Shown: positions 1 through 5,896 of the stretch, in pieces | Layout of the letters: each line of letters opens with the position of its first letter | Numbering within the stretch: the first letter of the stretch is position 1 | Assembly (NCBI GenBank): GCA_934692625.1 | Contig: CAKUUC010000018.1 | Coordinates: 1 to 24,805, forward strand | DNA: 24,805 nucleotides | From: an uncultured Candidatus Melainabacteria bacterium | GTDB taxonomy: Bacteria; Cyanobacteriota; Vampirovibrionia; Gastranaerophilales; Gastranaerophilaceae | Direction: 5' to 3' | Program-made: the position numbers and the translations under genes | Notes under the pieces: generated by a model | Database searches by the model: none | What the model saw: the letters and a program-made list of their open reading frames with translations, nothing else | Told to the model about the DNA's origin: nothing

Positions 1-48
1 TCTTTCGATTACTCTCGCTATCGGGGCTCACCGCTCTGCGGTTCCTTT

Positions 49-76
49 ATCTTATCACCTGATTTTTCTTTGTCAA
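49..76 (-). promoter_or_regulatory. Strong sigma-70-type promoter firing off the left edge
   Basis: On the minus strand a perfect -35 TTGACA (71-76) is followed by a 16-base spacer and -10 TAAGAT (49-54), with TG one base upstream of the -10 (extended -10). Transcription would start near base 42 and run leftward out of the window. The first transcribed bases (42-30) form a hairpin with arms ACCGC/GCGGT and a 3-base loop. No start codon with a Shine-Dalgarno sequence is seen before the edge, so the product is unknown. An RNA gene or stable-RNA operon is a guess. Confidence 0.6.
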
Positions 77-439
77 GTGGTATTTTTTCTTAATCCCTTT
101 CGGTTGACATTATCCTAATTTTCAAAACTTTACGTTTGTTAGATAAATTCTAAGTTTCTGGTTTTTAAAATTTTTATTTATGTCCTGTGCACTGAGCACA
201 TTCATAATGTTACTCTTAAAAAAAATTGATTTCAACCCCTTTGTTTTATTTTTGTAATATTTCTTAACAATTCCGAGAAAAATCCATTCCTCATTTTCAC
301 TAAAATGTAATCATAGACAGTGTCTTAAAGATTTTAAAAGCTTTTCGGTTTTGCTGATTTTATTATGTTATTAAAGAGAAGAGTCGAACTAATATGTAAT
401 AATATCTAAACAAAACAACCAGCACCAAAGAGATTATTA

Positions 440-482
440 CCCCCCTTCGAAATCATAGATTTCGGTTCCCCCTCAAGGGGGG
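440..482. repeat. C/G-rich double hairpin
   Basis: Two adjacent perfect inverted repeats stand out in AT-rich surroundings. CGAAATC/GATTTCG has a 3-base loop (448-464), and CCCCC/GGGGG has a 4-base TCAA loop (468-481). An outer C6 tract (440-445) could instead pair with the G6 tract (477-482), so two exclusive folds are possible. It looks like a dispersed intergenic palindrome; no function is evident. Confidence 0.5.
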
Positions 483-545
483 CACATAAAATTTAATTCA
501 AAAATTCAAGCACTCTTTTCAAGCAAGACTTACAAACACAAAAAT

Positions 546-577
546 CGGCCCTCAATCAAATAACAGATTAAGGGCCG
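546..577 (-). terminator. Rho-independent terminator of the small-gene pair
   Basis: Read on the minus strand, CGGCCCTTAATC pairs with GATTGAGGGCCG across an 8-base loop (one G-U pair in RNA) and is followed by a T-rich run. It starts a few bases after the stop codon of the 583-789 gene, as expected for its terminator. Confidence 0.8.
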
Positions 578-582
578 AATGA

Positions 583-789
583 TTATTTATAGATATCAAT
601 ACCAAAAGTATCTTTAATGCTAAAATGTGAAAGCTTCTCCTCATTATCTCTGAAGATGGCACAAAGCGGGTCATTTAGCTTTTCTTTTAATTTTTCAATT
701 TGTTTTTCCTGAACCCGTTTCCCAACTTTCGACAACAACTTTTTAGCCGGGACTTTCACATATCTGAAACATGAACTTATTATCGACAT
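583..789 (-). CDS. Small basic protein of unknown function (68 aa)
   Basis: I do not recognise this protein. The start at 789 is chosen because AGGAG lies 6-7 bases upstream; a longer reading to 855 would begin without a ribosome-binding site. The product begins MSIISSCFRYVKV, has a lysine-rich helical middle (KKLLSKVG, then EKQIEKLKEKL around residues 29-39) and a less charged tail ending GIDIYK. There is no signal peptide or clear membrane segment. It follows the 839-1171 gene by 49 bases in the same direction and ends at a good terminator, so the two probably share a transcript. Both begin with MS and a short hydrophobic/basic segment, which may hint at a related origin, but the similarity is too short to prove it. 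Confidence 0.6.
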   Translation of the reverse strand: MSIISSCFRYVKVPAKKLLSKVGKRVQEKQIEKLKEKLNDPLCAIFRDNEEKLSHFSIKDTFGIDIYK

Positions 790-838
790 AATTTTCTCCT
801 TTATATATTTATGACATGTAATGTTTGTAGTGTTACAC

Positions 839-1171
839 CTATACTTTACAACCATGTGACATCAACTCCGACAACTCGGTCATCGCCTGTTGCAAACATC
901 GTGGAACATTATTATAAACTTTTGCCAACTGTTCACCTGTAGAAAATGCAGACACTGACAAGTTATGGTACGCTTTTAAGGAATCTCTATAACCTGTTCT
1001 AACTATGACATGCTTCAAGCCTTGTTGAAAAATAATAGAATGTCCAAACTCTTTTTGAGTACCATTGATTAACTTTTTCAACCCCGTATTATATGGACTT
1101 GCCCATGCCTTTGTATATTTCGGTGTAACAGCATTTAAACCAACTCTAAAAACTTTTCCCATTAGTGACAT
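839..1171 (-). CDS. Unknown protein (110 aa)
   Basis: Not recognised. The start at 1171 has AGGAG about 9 bases upstream. The sequence begins MSLMGKVFRVGLNAV and continues as a mixed soluble protein with no obvious domain, no signal peptide and no transmembrane helix. The C-terminal third (CLQQAMTELSELMSHGCKV) looks helical and holds two of the cysteines. It is the first gene of an apparent two-gene unit with 583-789. Normal composition, a good ribosome-binding site and a downstream terminator argue that it is a real gene, probably specific to this lineage. Confidence 0.6.
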   Translation of the reverse strand: MSLMGKVFRVGLNAVTPKYTKAWASPYNTGLKKLINGTQKEFGHSIIFQQGLKHVIVRTGYRDSLKAYHNLSVSAFSTGEQLAKVYNNVPRCLQQAMTELSELMSHGCKV

Positions 1172-1278
1172 AATTATTTCTCCTTTTCTATTTTTATTTT
1201 TCCCGTGTAATTAAAATCGATTTCCCTTACTCCTATATAAAAAATTTCAAGACAAAAGAATTGCTCCGCCCCGCCACA

Positions 1279-1311
1279 CCATACCATACCATACCATAAA
1301 GCAATTATATC
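1279..1311 (+). repeat. CCATA x4 tandem repeat with conserved flank, copy 1
   Basis: Four exact CCATA units (1279-1298) are followed by AAGCAATTATATC (1299-1311). The same arrangement, four units plus AGCAATTATATC, recurs in the same orientation at 4444-4476. The pair forms direct repeats around the gshB-hydrolase-ribD block. Confidence 0.8.
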
Positions 1312-1368
1312 AAGGGTTTTCGACTTTGAAATCCAACTTCACAATTCTTAATATTGTTTTTTTACGTT

Positions 1369-1454
1369 GTCGGCATGGCAATGCCGACCTACTTTACAAT
1401 GGGCTTATTTTCAGTCAGTGAATGTGTTTCAGCAGTTGGGCAAGTATGCCCAAC
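1369..1454. repeat. Twin palindrome intergenic element
   Basis: Two perfect inverted repeats with 8-base arms and 4-base loops bracket 46 bases: GTCGGCAT/ATGCCGAC (1369-1388) and GTTGGGCA/TGCCCAAC (1435-1454). The first, with its flank GCAATGCCGACCTAC and nearby CAATG, is partly repeated near 4763-4800. Neither has a T-tract, so they are not typical terminators, although they lie just downstream of the minus-strand gene ending at 1477. Confidence 0.65.
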
Positions 1455-1476
1455 CAACAATTTACGTCTTCCGCCC

Positions 1477-2466
1477 CTACACTGTAGCGTAGAGCAGGGA
1501 TTTATTCGCAAAATACAGTTCTGTCGTATTTAATATATAGTCTGTTATTTCATTTTCAATATGAACATCAAAATTTCTATTTATTTCTCTTATAAAATAA
1601 CATGGACTCGTTACATTGACTTCTATGATTTTTCTATCTATTACATCCAACCCAACCATGTAAATTCCCATTGAATTCAATTTTTTAGCCAACGGTTCAA
1701 ACAATTTTACTTCGTCTTCCGGCAATTCTGCCCTCAAGACATGTTCATCGTTATGTTCGCAGAATTTAAAATCATCATTGCTAGCGGTCTTTCTTACACT
1801 ATAAGGTAAAATTTTATCTCCCAATATCAAAACTCTTTTATCACCATTCACCGCTGCCTTAATGTACTCCTGCACCATAATAAGTTGGGTTCCGTTTTTT
1901 GTCATTGAATTTATTATTACAGCAGTATTTTTATCACCACGTTTCAAATACATTACACCTCCGCCAAAGCACATGTTTAACGGTTTCAAAATGATTTCGC
2001 CATGCTCATTCAAAAACTCGACAATATCTTTTTTAGAAGATGTCACAATATTTGGCGGCATCAATTCATTAAACATTACGGCATGTAATTTTTCATTAAA
2101 ATTACGAACTGCGGTAGTGTCATTCATAATAAAAGTTTTATTTCTATCAACAAAATCAAACACATAAGATGCATTAATATAATCTAAATCGACAGGCGGG
2201 TCAGGTCGGAACATAACCAGCCTGAAATCTTCTATCTCCATTTCGATAGCTTTTTCTTTGTCATAAAAAATATCGTTATTATTTTCATACGCTTTGAAAC
2301 ATGTCGCACATGCTACAGAAGATTTGAGTTTTAGCATGTCGATTGTCGTTATATAAACCTCATGACCTCGTTCTAAAAAGCATTTAATCAGCCAAAAATT
2401 TGTCACCAAGTCATTAAATTCGAAATACTTTAACTCTAATCTGTCTATAACATATAATATTTTCAT
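1477..2466 (-). CDS. gshB: Glutathione synthetase-like ATP-grasp ligase
   Basis: Probably joins gamma-glutamylcysteine and glycine with ATP to make glutathione in the cytosol. Its 329 residues fit the GshB family (about 315). Family motifs appear in order: RPDPPVDLDYINAS at 87-100, the ATP-binding lysine in IILKPLN (K161) followed by a glycine loop GGG (168-170), VNGDKRVLILGD (206-217), PYSVRKTA, and the metal-binding IIEVNVTSP (E282, N284) followed by REIN. The glycine loop reads NMCFGGG, where the usual form is close to DGMGG. GGAG lies 7-8 bases before the start at 2466. The hydrolase gene lies 15 bases upstream, probably in the same operon. No gshA is in the window, so another gamma-glutamyl substrate is possible. 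Confidence 0.85.
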   Translation of the reverse strand: MKILYVIDRLELKYFEFNDLVTNFWLIKCFLERGHEVYITTIDMLKLKSSVACATCFKAYENNNDIFYDKEKAIEMEIEDFRLVMFRPDPPVDLDYINASYVFDFVDRNKTFIMNDTTAVRNFNEKLHAVMFNELMPPNIVTSSKKDIVEFLNEHGEIILKPLNMCFGGGVMYLKRGDKNTAVIINSMTKNGTQLIMVQEYIKAAVNGDKRVLILGDKILPYSVRKTASNDDFKFCEHNDEHVLRAELPEDEVKLFEPLAKKLNSMGIYMVGLDVIDRKIIEVNVTSPCYFIREINRNFDVHIENEITDYILNTTELYFANKSLLYATV

Positions 2467-2481
2467 AAAATCTCCATTTTA

Positions 2482-3147
2482 TTATTTAATATCGGTAGGA
2501 TTTAAAATCTGGCATGCAGTATTACCAAACGCAATAAGATTTCTAAATCTTTCCAAATCTGCCTGAATTTCAGGGAATGTGCCATAGTGCATAGGAATAA
2601 CTGTTCTAACACCTAACCACTTAGCAGCCATTGCAGCATGCTCAACGTCCATTGTATAAGTTCCACCAATCGGCAACAACGCAATTTGTGGAGCATACAA
2701 TTCTTTAATAGTTTTCATTTCTCCTGTCAAACAAGTGTCACCGGCATGGTAAATTCTAACACCGTCCACATCAATCAAAATACTTGCTGCACAACCGCCA
2801 TAAGAACCGTCCATCAATGAACTAGAGTGAAATGCAGGTAAAAATACCGCACGTCCCCAAGAAAAATTAATCCAAGATCCTAAACCGATTGCTTGAGCCT
2901 TAGCACCTTGAGATTCACAATAGTGAGCCAATTCCCAAACCGCGGTGATTGTAATATCTTTATCTTTCGCAATTTTAATAGCTTCACCTAAATGATCACC
3001 ATGAGCATGGGTTAACAAAATATCTGTGATAGGTTCTTTTTTCCATTTGAATTTATTATTAATAGACACCAACGGGTCAATCAATACAGCCTTGTCACCG
3101 TTTTTGATTTCAAATGCACTGTGTCCGATGTATTTCAAATCTACCAT
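2482..3147 (-). CDS. Metallo-beta-lactamase-fold hydrolase (UPF0173 type)
   Basis: A 221-residue MBL-fold protein of the UPF0173/YtkL type; physiological substrates of this family are poorly known. The di-metal site is complete: THAHGDH gives H47, H49, D51 and H52; YHAGDT gives H134 and D137; IPMHYGT gives H187. There is no signal peptide, so it acts in the cytosol. The start at 3147 has AGGAG about 8 bases upstream. It precedes gshB by 15 bases on the same strand, so the pair is likely cotranscribed. A link to thiol or glutathione-adduct chemistry would be attractive, because several MBL hydrolases act on glutathione thioesters, but this is inferred from context only. Confidence 0.85.
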   Translation of the reverse strand: MVDLKYIGHSAFEIKNGDKAVLIDPLVSINNKFKWKKEPITDILLTHAHGDHLGEAIKIAKDKDITITAVWELAHYCESQGAKAQAIGLGSWINFSWGRAVFLPAFHSSSLMDGSYGGCAASILIDVDGVRIYHAGDTCLTGEMKTIKELYAPQIALLPIGGTYTMDVEHAAMAAKWLGVRTVIPMHYGTFPEIQADLERFRNLIAFGNTACQILNPTDIK

Positions 3148-3203
3148 AATTACTCTCCTTCTTTTACATATATCCCTAACTATATCAATTTATCATATTT
3201 TAA

Positions 3204-3209
3204 TATAAT
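3204..3209 (+). promoter_or_regulatory. -10 box close to the ribD start
   Basis: A consensus TATAAT ends eight bases before the ribD ATG at 3218, and no Shine-Dalgarno sequence lies between. Transcription would begin at or within one or two bases of the start codon, suggesting a leaderless mRNA. A good -35 is not evident. Confidence 0.45.
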
Positions 3210-3217
3210 ATACAAAT

Positions 3218-4264
3218 ATGAAACAATACATTACATACATGGACAAATGTATAGAACTTGCAAAACTAGCAGAAGGTCAAACCTCACCAAATCCTATGGT
3301 TGGTTGTGTCATTCTGAATGAAAATAACGAGATAATTTCAACAGGCTATCACAAAAAATGTGGAGAAAATCACGCGGAACGTGATGCGCTTTTAAAACTT
3401 GATAATGCAAAAAATTGCACGCTCATAGTGAATCTTGAGCCATGCTCTCATTACGGGAAAACTCCGCCTTGTGCTGATTTAATCATTGAAAAAGGGATTA
3501 AAAAAGTCGTCTACGGCATGCAAGACCCAAATCCTATTGTTTCAGGTAACGGATTAAAAAAATTAAAAAATGCAGGAATTGAAGTAATCGGACCAATTTG
3601 CGAAGATAAATGTAAAAAATTAAACGAAATATTTGTTACAAATCAAACTGAAAAAAGAGTTTTCGTTGCTCTAAAAACAGCGACAACAATAGATGGTAAA
3701 ATCGCAACAAAAACAGGTGATTCAAAATGGATAACATCAAACACGGCAAGAAAAGAGGTTAGAAACCTCAGAAAAAAATACGATGCGATTTTGACATCAT
3801 CTTCAACCGTAATTGCCGACAATCCAACAATGTTGCACAAAACTAAAATCATTTTAGACAGAAATTTAAGAACTAATCTAAATTCTAAAATTTACGAACA
3901 AGGGGAAATTTATGTTTTCCATAACGAAAAAATTTCATCACCAAATACAAAAAATTCAAATATTCATTTTATAAAAACAAAAGTAGTTGATGGAAAACTC
4001 GATATTTCACAAATATTAAAAACTCTTTATGAATTAGGATTAAGAAGTGTTTTTGTTGAGTGTGGCGGCAAATTGAACGGAAGTTTCTTGCCATACGTCG
4101 ACAAACTCTATCATTTCGTTGCGCCGAAAATTCTCAACGATAATACAGGCATGTCTGCTTTTGATGGTGCAAATATTGACAAAATCTCGCAATGCACAGA
4201 TTTAAAAGTTAAAGAAATCAAGACTTTTCCGCCTGATATTGAGATTATTTATTATAAAAAATAA
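3218..4264 (+). CDS. ribD: Bifunctional riboflavin deaminase-reductase RibD
   Basis: Carries out two successive steps of riboflavin synthesis: deamination of the GTP-derived pyrimidine, then NADPH reduction of its ribosyl side chain. The 348-residue length is close to the family norm. The N-terminal deaminase has the zinc site NHAERDAL (H52, with catalytic E54) and NLEPCSHYGKTPPC (C76, C85). The reductase domain starts near residue 145 with VALKTATTIDGKIAT, then SKWITS, and later FVECGGKLNGSF. No ribosome-binding site precedes the start; TATAAT lies eight bases upstream. M8 is an alternative start, but the family usually has a few residues before the conserved MDKCIELAK-like helix. There is no room for an FMN riboswitch. 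ribH lies 11 kb away, so the pathway genes are scattered. Confidence 0.95.
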   Translation: MKQYITYMDKCIELAKLAEGQTSPNPMVGCVILNENNEIISTGYHKKCGENHAERDALLKLDNAKNCTLIVNLEPCSHYGKTPPCADLIIEKGIKKVVYGMQDPNPIVSGNGLKKLKNAGIEVIGPICEDKCKKLNEIFVTNQTEKRVFVALKTATTIDGKIATKTGDSKWITSNTARKEVRNLRKKYDAILTSSSTVIADNPTMLHKTKIILDRNLRTNLNSKIYEQGEIYVFHNEKISSPNTKNSNIHFIKTKVVDGKLDISQILKTLYELGLRSVFVECGGKLNGSFLPYVDKLYHFVAPKILNDNTGMSAFDGANIDKISQCTDLKVKEIKTFPPDIEIIYYKK

Positions 4265-4267
4265 ATT

Positions 4268-4366
4268 TTAATCATACCCCTTTTGATGGCGCAATAATTT
4301 TTTGAAATACTCCTGAATATTACCATTACTACTCATAGTTTCACTAGAGGCATGTGCACCAACCAT
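4268..4366 (-). other. Possible micro-ORF or gene remnant (32 aa)
   Basis: A minus-strand frame with protein-like composition (from ATG: MVGAHASSETMSSNGN, then IQEYFKKLLRHQKGYD) ends four bases after the ribD stop, convergent with it. The frame stays open upstream for 13 codons (reading RIHQQYPSLIAKH) but has no start codon with a ribosome-binding site. It may be the degraded 3' end of a lost gene, or a chance frame. I do not recognise it. Confidence 0.25.
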
Positions 4367-4443
4367 GTGCTTCGCTATCAAACTCGGATATTGTTGATGT
4401 ATCCGTTATTAATTATTCCATATTTTTGAGATAAAAAACACCA

Positions 4444-4476
4444 CCATACCATACCATACCATACAGCAATTATATC
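4444..4476 (+). repeat. CCATA x4 tandem repeat with conserved flank, copy 2
   Basis: Four exact CCATA units (4444-4463) are followed by CAGCAATTATATC. It matches the 1279-1311 copy in orientation, unit number and flank, and similarity extends a little further downstream (GAGGCTTTTGA here, AAGGGTTTTCGA there). Confidence 0.8.
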
Positions 4477-4563
4477 GAGGCTTTTGAGGTTTTAAAATAA
4501 TTTTTACATTTTGTAATATTACAACTTTATGTTAAGAAATTAAAACAAAGTAGTGCAATTATC

Positions 4564-4690
4564 GTCATTCTGAAAGGCTTAAAAAATCCTTTGAGCATGC
4601 GAAAAGTGATTTTTAGCCTATTCAGAATCTGTTCAAGTAAATAACAAATTTGTACAATCTTTGTAACAGATTCCGGATCGGAGTCCGGAA
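4564..4690. repeat. Chain of three overlapping palindromes
   Basis: Three inverted repeats interlock. The first spans 4567-4628: ATTCTGAA + AGGCTTAAAAAATC against GATTTTTAGCCT + TTCAGAAT. The second spans 4625-4673: GAATCTGTT against AACAGATTC. The third spans 4671-4690: TTCCGGA/TCCGGAA with a 6-base loop. Each shares its outer bases with the next. The left end GTCATTCTGAA is identical to the end of the element at 23455. No transposase is nearby; this looks like a REP- or MITE-like dispersed family. Confidence 0.7.
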
Positions 4691-4700
4691 TGACTATTCG

Positions 4701-4760
4701 GTGAGCATAGCAAGGGATACGTCATTGGAGAAAACTTAGAAAATTTTTGCAAATGCAATT
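4701..4760. repeat. Dispersed repeat shared with the 23.4 and 24.7 kb regions
   Basis: The 4701-4726 block (TGAGCATAGCAAGG, five variable bases, GTCATT) recurs at 24701-24726. The following GAAAACTTAGAAAATTTTTG (4729-4748), plus CAAATGCAAT, matches the left half of the palindromic element at 23455-23525. This copy therefore joins two repeat modules and lacks the right half of the palindrome. Confidence 0.65.
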
Positions 4761-4765
4761 ATGTT

Positions 4766-4911
4766 GTGGCATAGCAATGCAATGCCGACCTACCTTTCCA
4801 ATGCATAATTTTTCTGGATTGTCACGAAAATCTTACGATTTTCTCGCAATGACGTGAAACCCGTCAAACACTTGCCAATATCATCATTACGTAGGTCAGG
4901 CACTGCCTGAC
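4766..4911. repeat. Further intergenic hairpins
   Basis: Three more inverted repeats follow. GGCAT/ATGCC lies in the GCAATGCCGACCTAC block (near 4768-4795), which also occurs at 1380-1391. An imperfect hairpin at 4817-4853 pairs ACGAAAATC with GATTTTCTCG around TTAC. GTCAGGCA/TGCCTGAC lies at 4895-4911. None has a T-tract typical of a terminator. Confidence 0.55.
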
Positions 4912-5008
4912 ATGTAAAACTTTCACGAAAAATTACATATATTTACATATACTTTAAAACAACAACATTTTGTACTAGTATGTTATCGATTAGAGAAGGA
5001 GAAAAGTG

Positions 5009-5806
5009 ATGAAAAAAGTTTTATTTTCAATTATTGCTGCAGCAATGTTGGTTTTGCCTTCTTGTGCAGCAACTTACAACGCTTCTACCAGAACACCTGT
5101 TGTAGGGGCTAATTTGTTGACCAAAAGCGGTATTCCTGCATCAAATGTAAAATTCATGGTTGTTTCAGGAACTCCGGATAATTCAAATTATTCAACAAAC
5201 AAAACGGTAAACATTTCAACAAACGATTTAACTTATGCCGGTAACGATAACGAAGTTGCAGCCGTTGTTGCCAGTGAATTAGGACACATTATTAGCGGTC
5301 ACTCTGCAAAAGGTAAAGTTGTTTCTTTATTGACTGCCGGAACAAATATTTCAACAAACAATGAAGTCGCAAGTTCTTTAGTTTCAAGTTACCAAACATT
5401 GAAAGAAGATGAAGAAGCGGACGTTATTGCTGTAAATATGATGGTTACAGCAGGTTATAACCCATTAGCAATGGTTGTAGTTTTGACAAAACACACCGGA
5501 ACTTACTTTGAAACTTTGCAAGGTAAACCGGCAAACGCAGAAAGAGCAATGAATGCATACAATTACATCAGTTACGCATACCCAGCAAAAGTTAAAGCTG
5601 GTTATGGTTGCAATGAATACAAAAACTTCTTATCTTATGCTAACACTGTTATCGCTGCAAGAAAAGCAAGTTCAAAACTAGAATCAAAAAATACAAAAGC
5701 ACAAGCAAAAGCTAAGAAAAAAAGTGCTTCTCAAATTGCTAAATTCAAAGTTAGAGGTGGCATGAGCGGTTGGGACGCTGCTTACGGTTTACTAAAAGCC
5801 GAATAG
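5009..5806 (+). CDS. Secreted M48-like metallopeptidase homologue with degenerate HExxH
   Basis: 265 residues, resembling M48 zinc peptidases (the HtpX/BepA/Oma1 clan) but probably not a normal enzyme. A signal peptide MKKVLFSIIAAAMLVLPSCA precedes either a lipoprotein cysteine (C19, in LPSC) or ordinary cleavage after SCAA. The M48 core reads ASELGHIISGH: Glu90 and His93 are kept, but the first zinc ligand is Ser89 where His is expected. The usual third-ligand region follows as EDEEADVIAVNMM (E136, D138) and then the family's AGYNP. The C-terminus is lysine/alanine-rich (KAQAKAKKKSASQ) and ends GGMSGWDAAYGLLKAE. The ATG at 5009 is preferred over the GTG at 5006 because GGAG is 7 bases away. 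A terminator follows. It may bind substrates or chaperone without cleaving; that is inference. Confidence 0.7.
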   Translation: MKKVLFSIIAAAMLVLPSCAATYNASTRTPVVGANLLTKSGIPASNVKFMVVSGTPDNSNYSTNKTVNISTNDLTYAGNDNEVAAVVASELGHIISGHSAKGKVVSLLTAGTNISTNNEVASSLVSSYQTLKEDEEADVIAVNMMVTAGYNPLAMVVVLTKHTGTYFETLQGKPANAERAMNAYNYISYAYPAKVKAGYGCNEYKNFLSYANTVIAARKASSKLESKNTKAQAKAKKKSASQIAKFKVRGGMSGWDAAYGLLKAE

Positions 5807-5830
5807 TTTTGAACAAAAAACAACATTGAA

Positions 5831-5861
5831 AAAATACGGTTTAGCAGACCGTATTTTTTTT
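5831..5861 (+). terminator. Rho-independent terminator after the M48-like gene
   Basis: AAAATACGGT pairs with ACCGTATTTT across a 7-base loop and runs into a T-tract, 25 bases after the stop codon. Confidence 0.9.
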
Positions 5862-5862
5862 A

Positions 5863-5890
5863 TTGAAATAAATACTGTATTCGTTAAAAT
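5863..5890 (+). promoter_or_regulatory. Promoter of the TPR gene (probably leaderless)
   Basis: A -35 TTGAAA (5863-5868), a 16-base spacer and a -10 TAAAAT (5885-5890) end six bases before the ATG at 5897. The transcript would start on or next to the start codon, and no ribosome-binding site is present. The -35 begins directly after the preceding terminator. Confidence 0.6.
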
Positions 5891-5896
5891 AAAAAT

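Larger units (their letters stand above)
1..545. other. Non-coding left edge
   Basis: I see no convincing gene in this stretch. The first 80 bases hold an outward-facing promoter and a short hairpin, and bases 440-482 hold a C/G-rich double hairpin; both are listed separately. The remainder (about 120-430) is AT-rich sequence without a protein-like reading frame on either strand or a recognisable structured RNA. Confidence 0.6.
1172..1476. other. Non-coding gap with repeats
   Basis: No gene is visible. The gap holds the 5' region of the 1171 gene, a CCATA tandem repeat with its conserved flank (1279-1311), and two perfect palindromes (1369-1388 and 1435-1454). These are listed separately. 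Confidence 0.6.
4265..5008. other. Long repeat-rich non-coding region
   Basis: About 740 bases between ribD and the M48-like gene hold no convincing gene apart from the possible remnant at 4268-4366. From 4444 to 4911 the region is a near-continuous run of inverted and dispersed repeats, listed separately. Bases 4912-5008 are AT-rich and should hold the promoter of the next gene, but I could not identify good boxes. Confidence 0.65.

Noticed and set aside
790..855. Longer start for the 68-residue gene
   Set aside because: The extension overlaps the end of the upstream gene and lacks a ribosome-binding site; AGGAG is correctly placed for 789.
1279..1298. Short tandem repeats as a CRISPR array
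   Set aside because: The units are 5 bases with no spacers and no cas genes are present; this is a simple tandem repeat.
1435..1454. Hairpin after gshB as its terminator
   Set aside because: The stem is perfect but no T-tract follows on the minus strand; it matches a repeat type seen elsewhere.
1477..2466. RimK-type or cyanophycin-type ATP-grasp enzyme
   Set aside because: The RPDPP, NGDKRVL and EVNVTSP motifs in this order are those of glutathione synthetase, and the length agrees.
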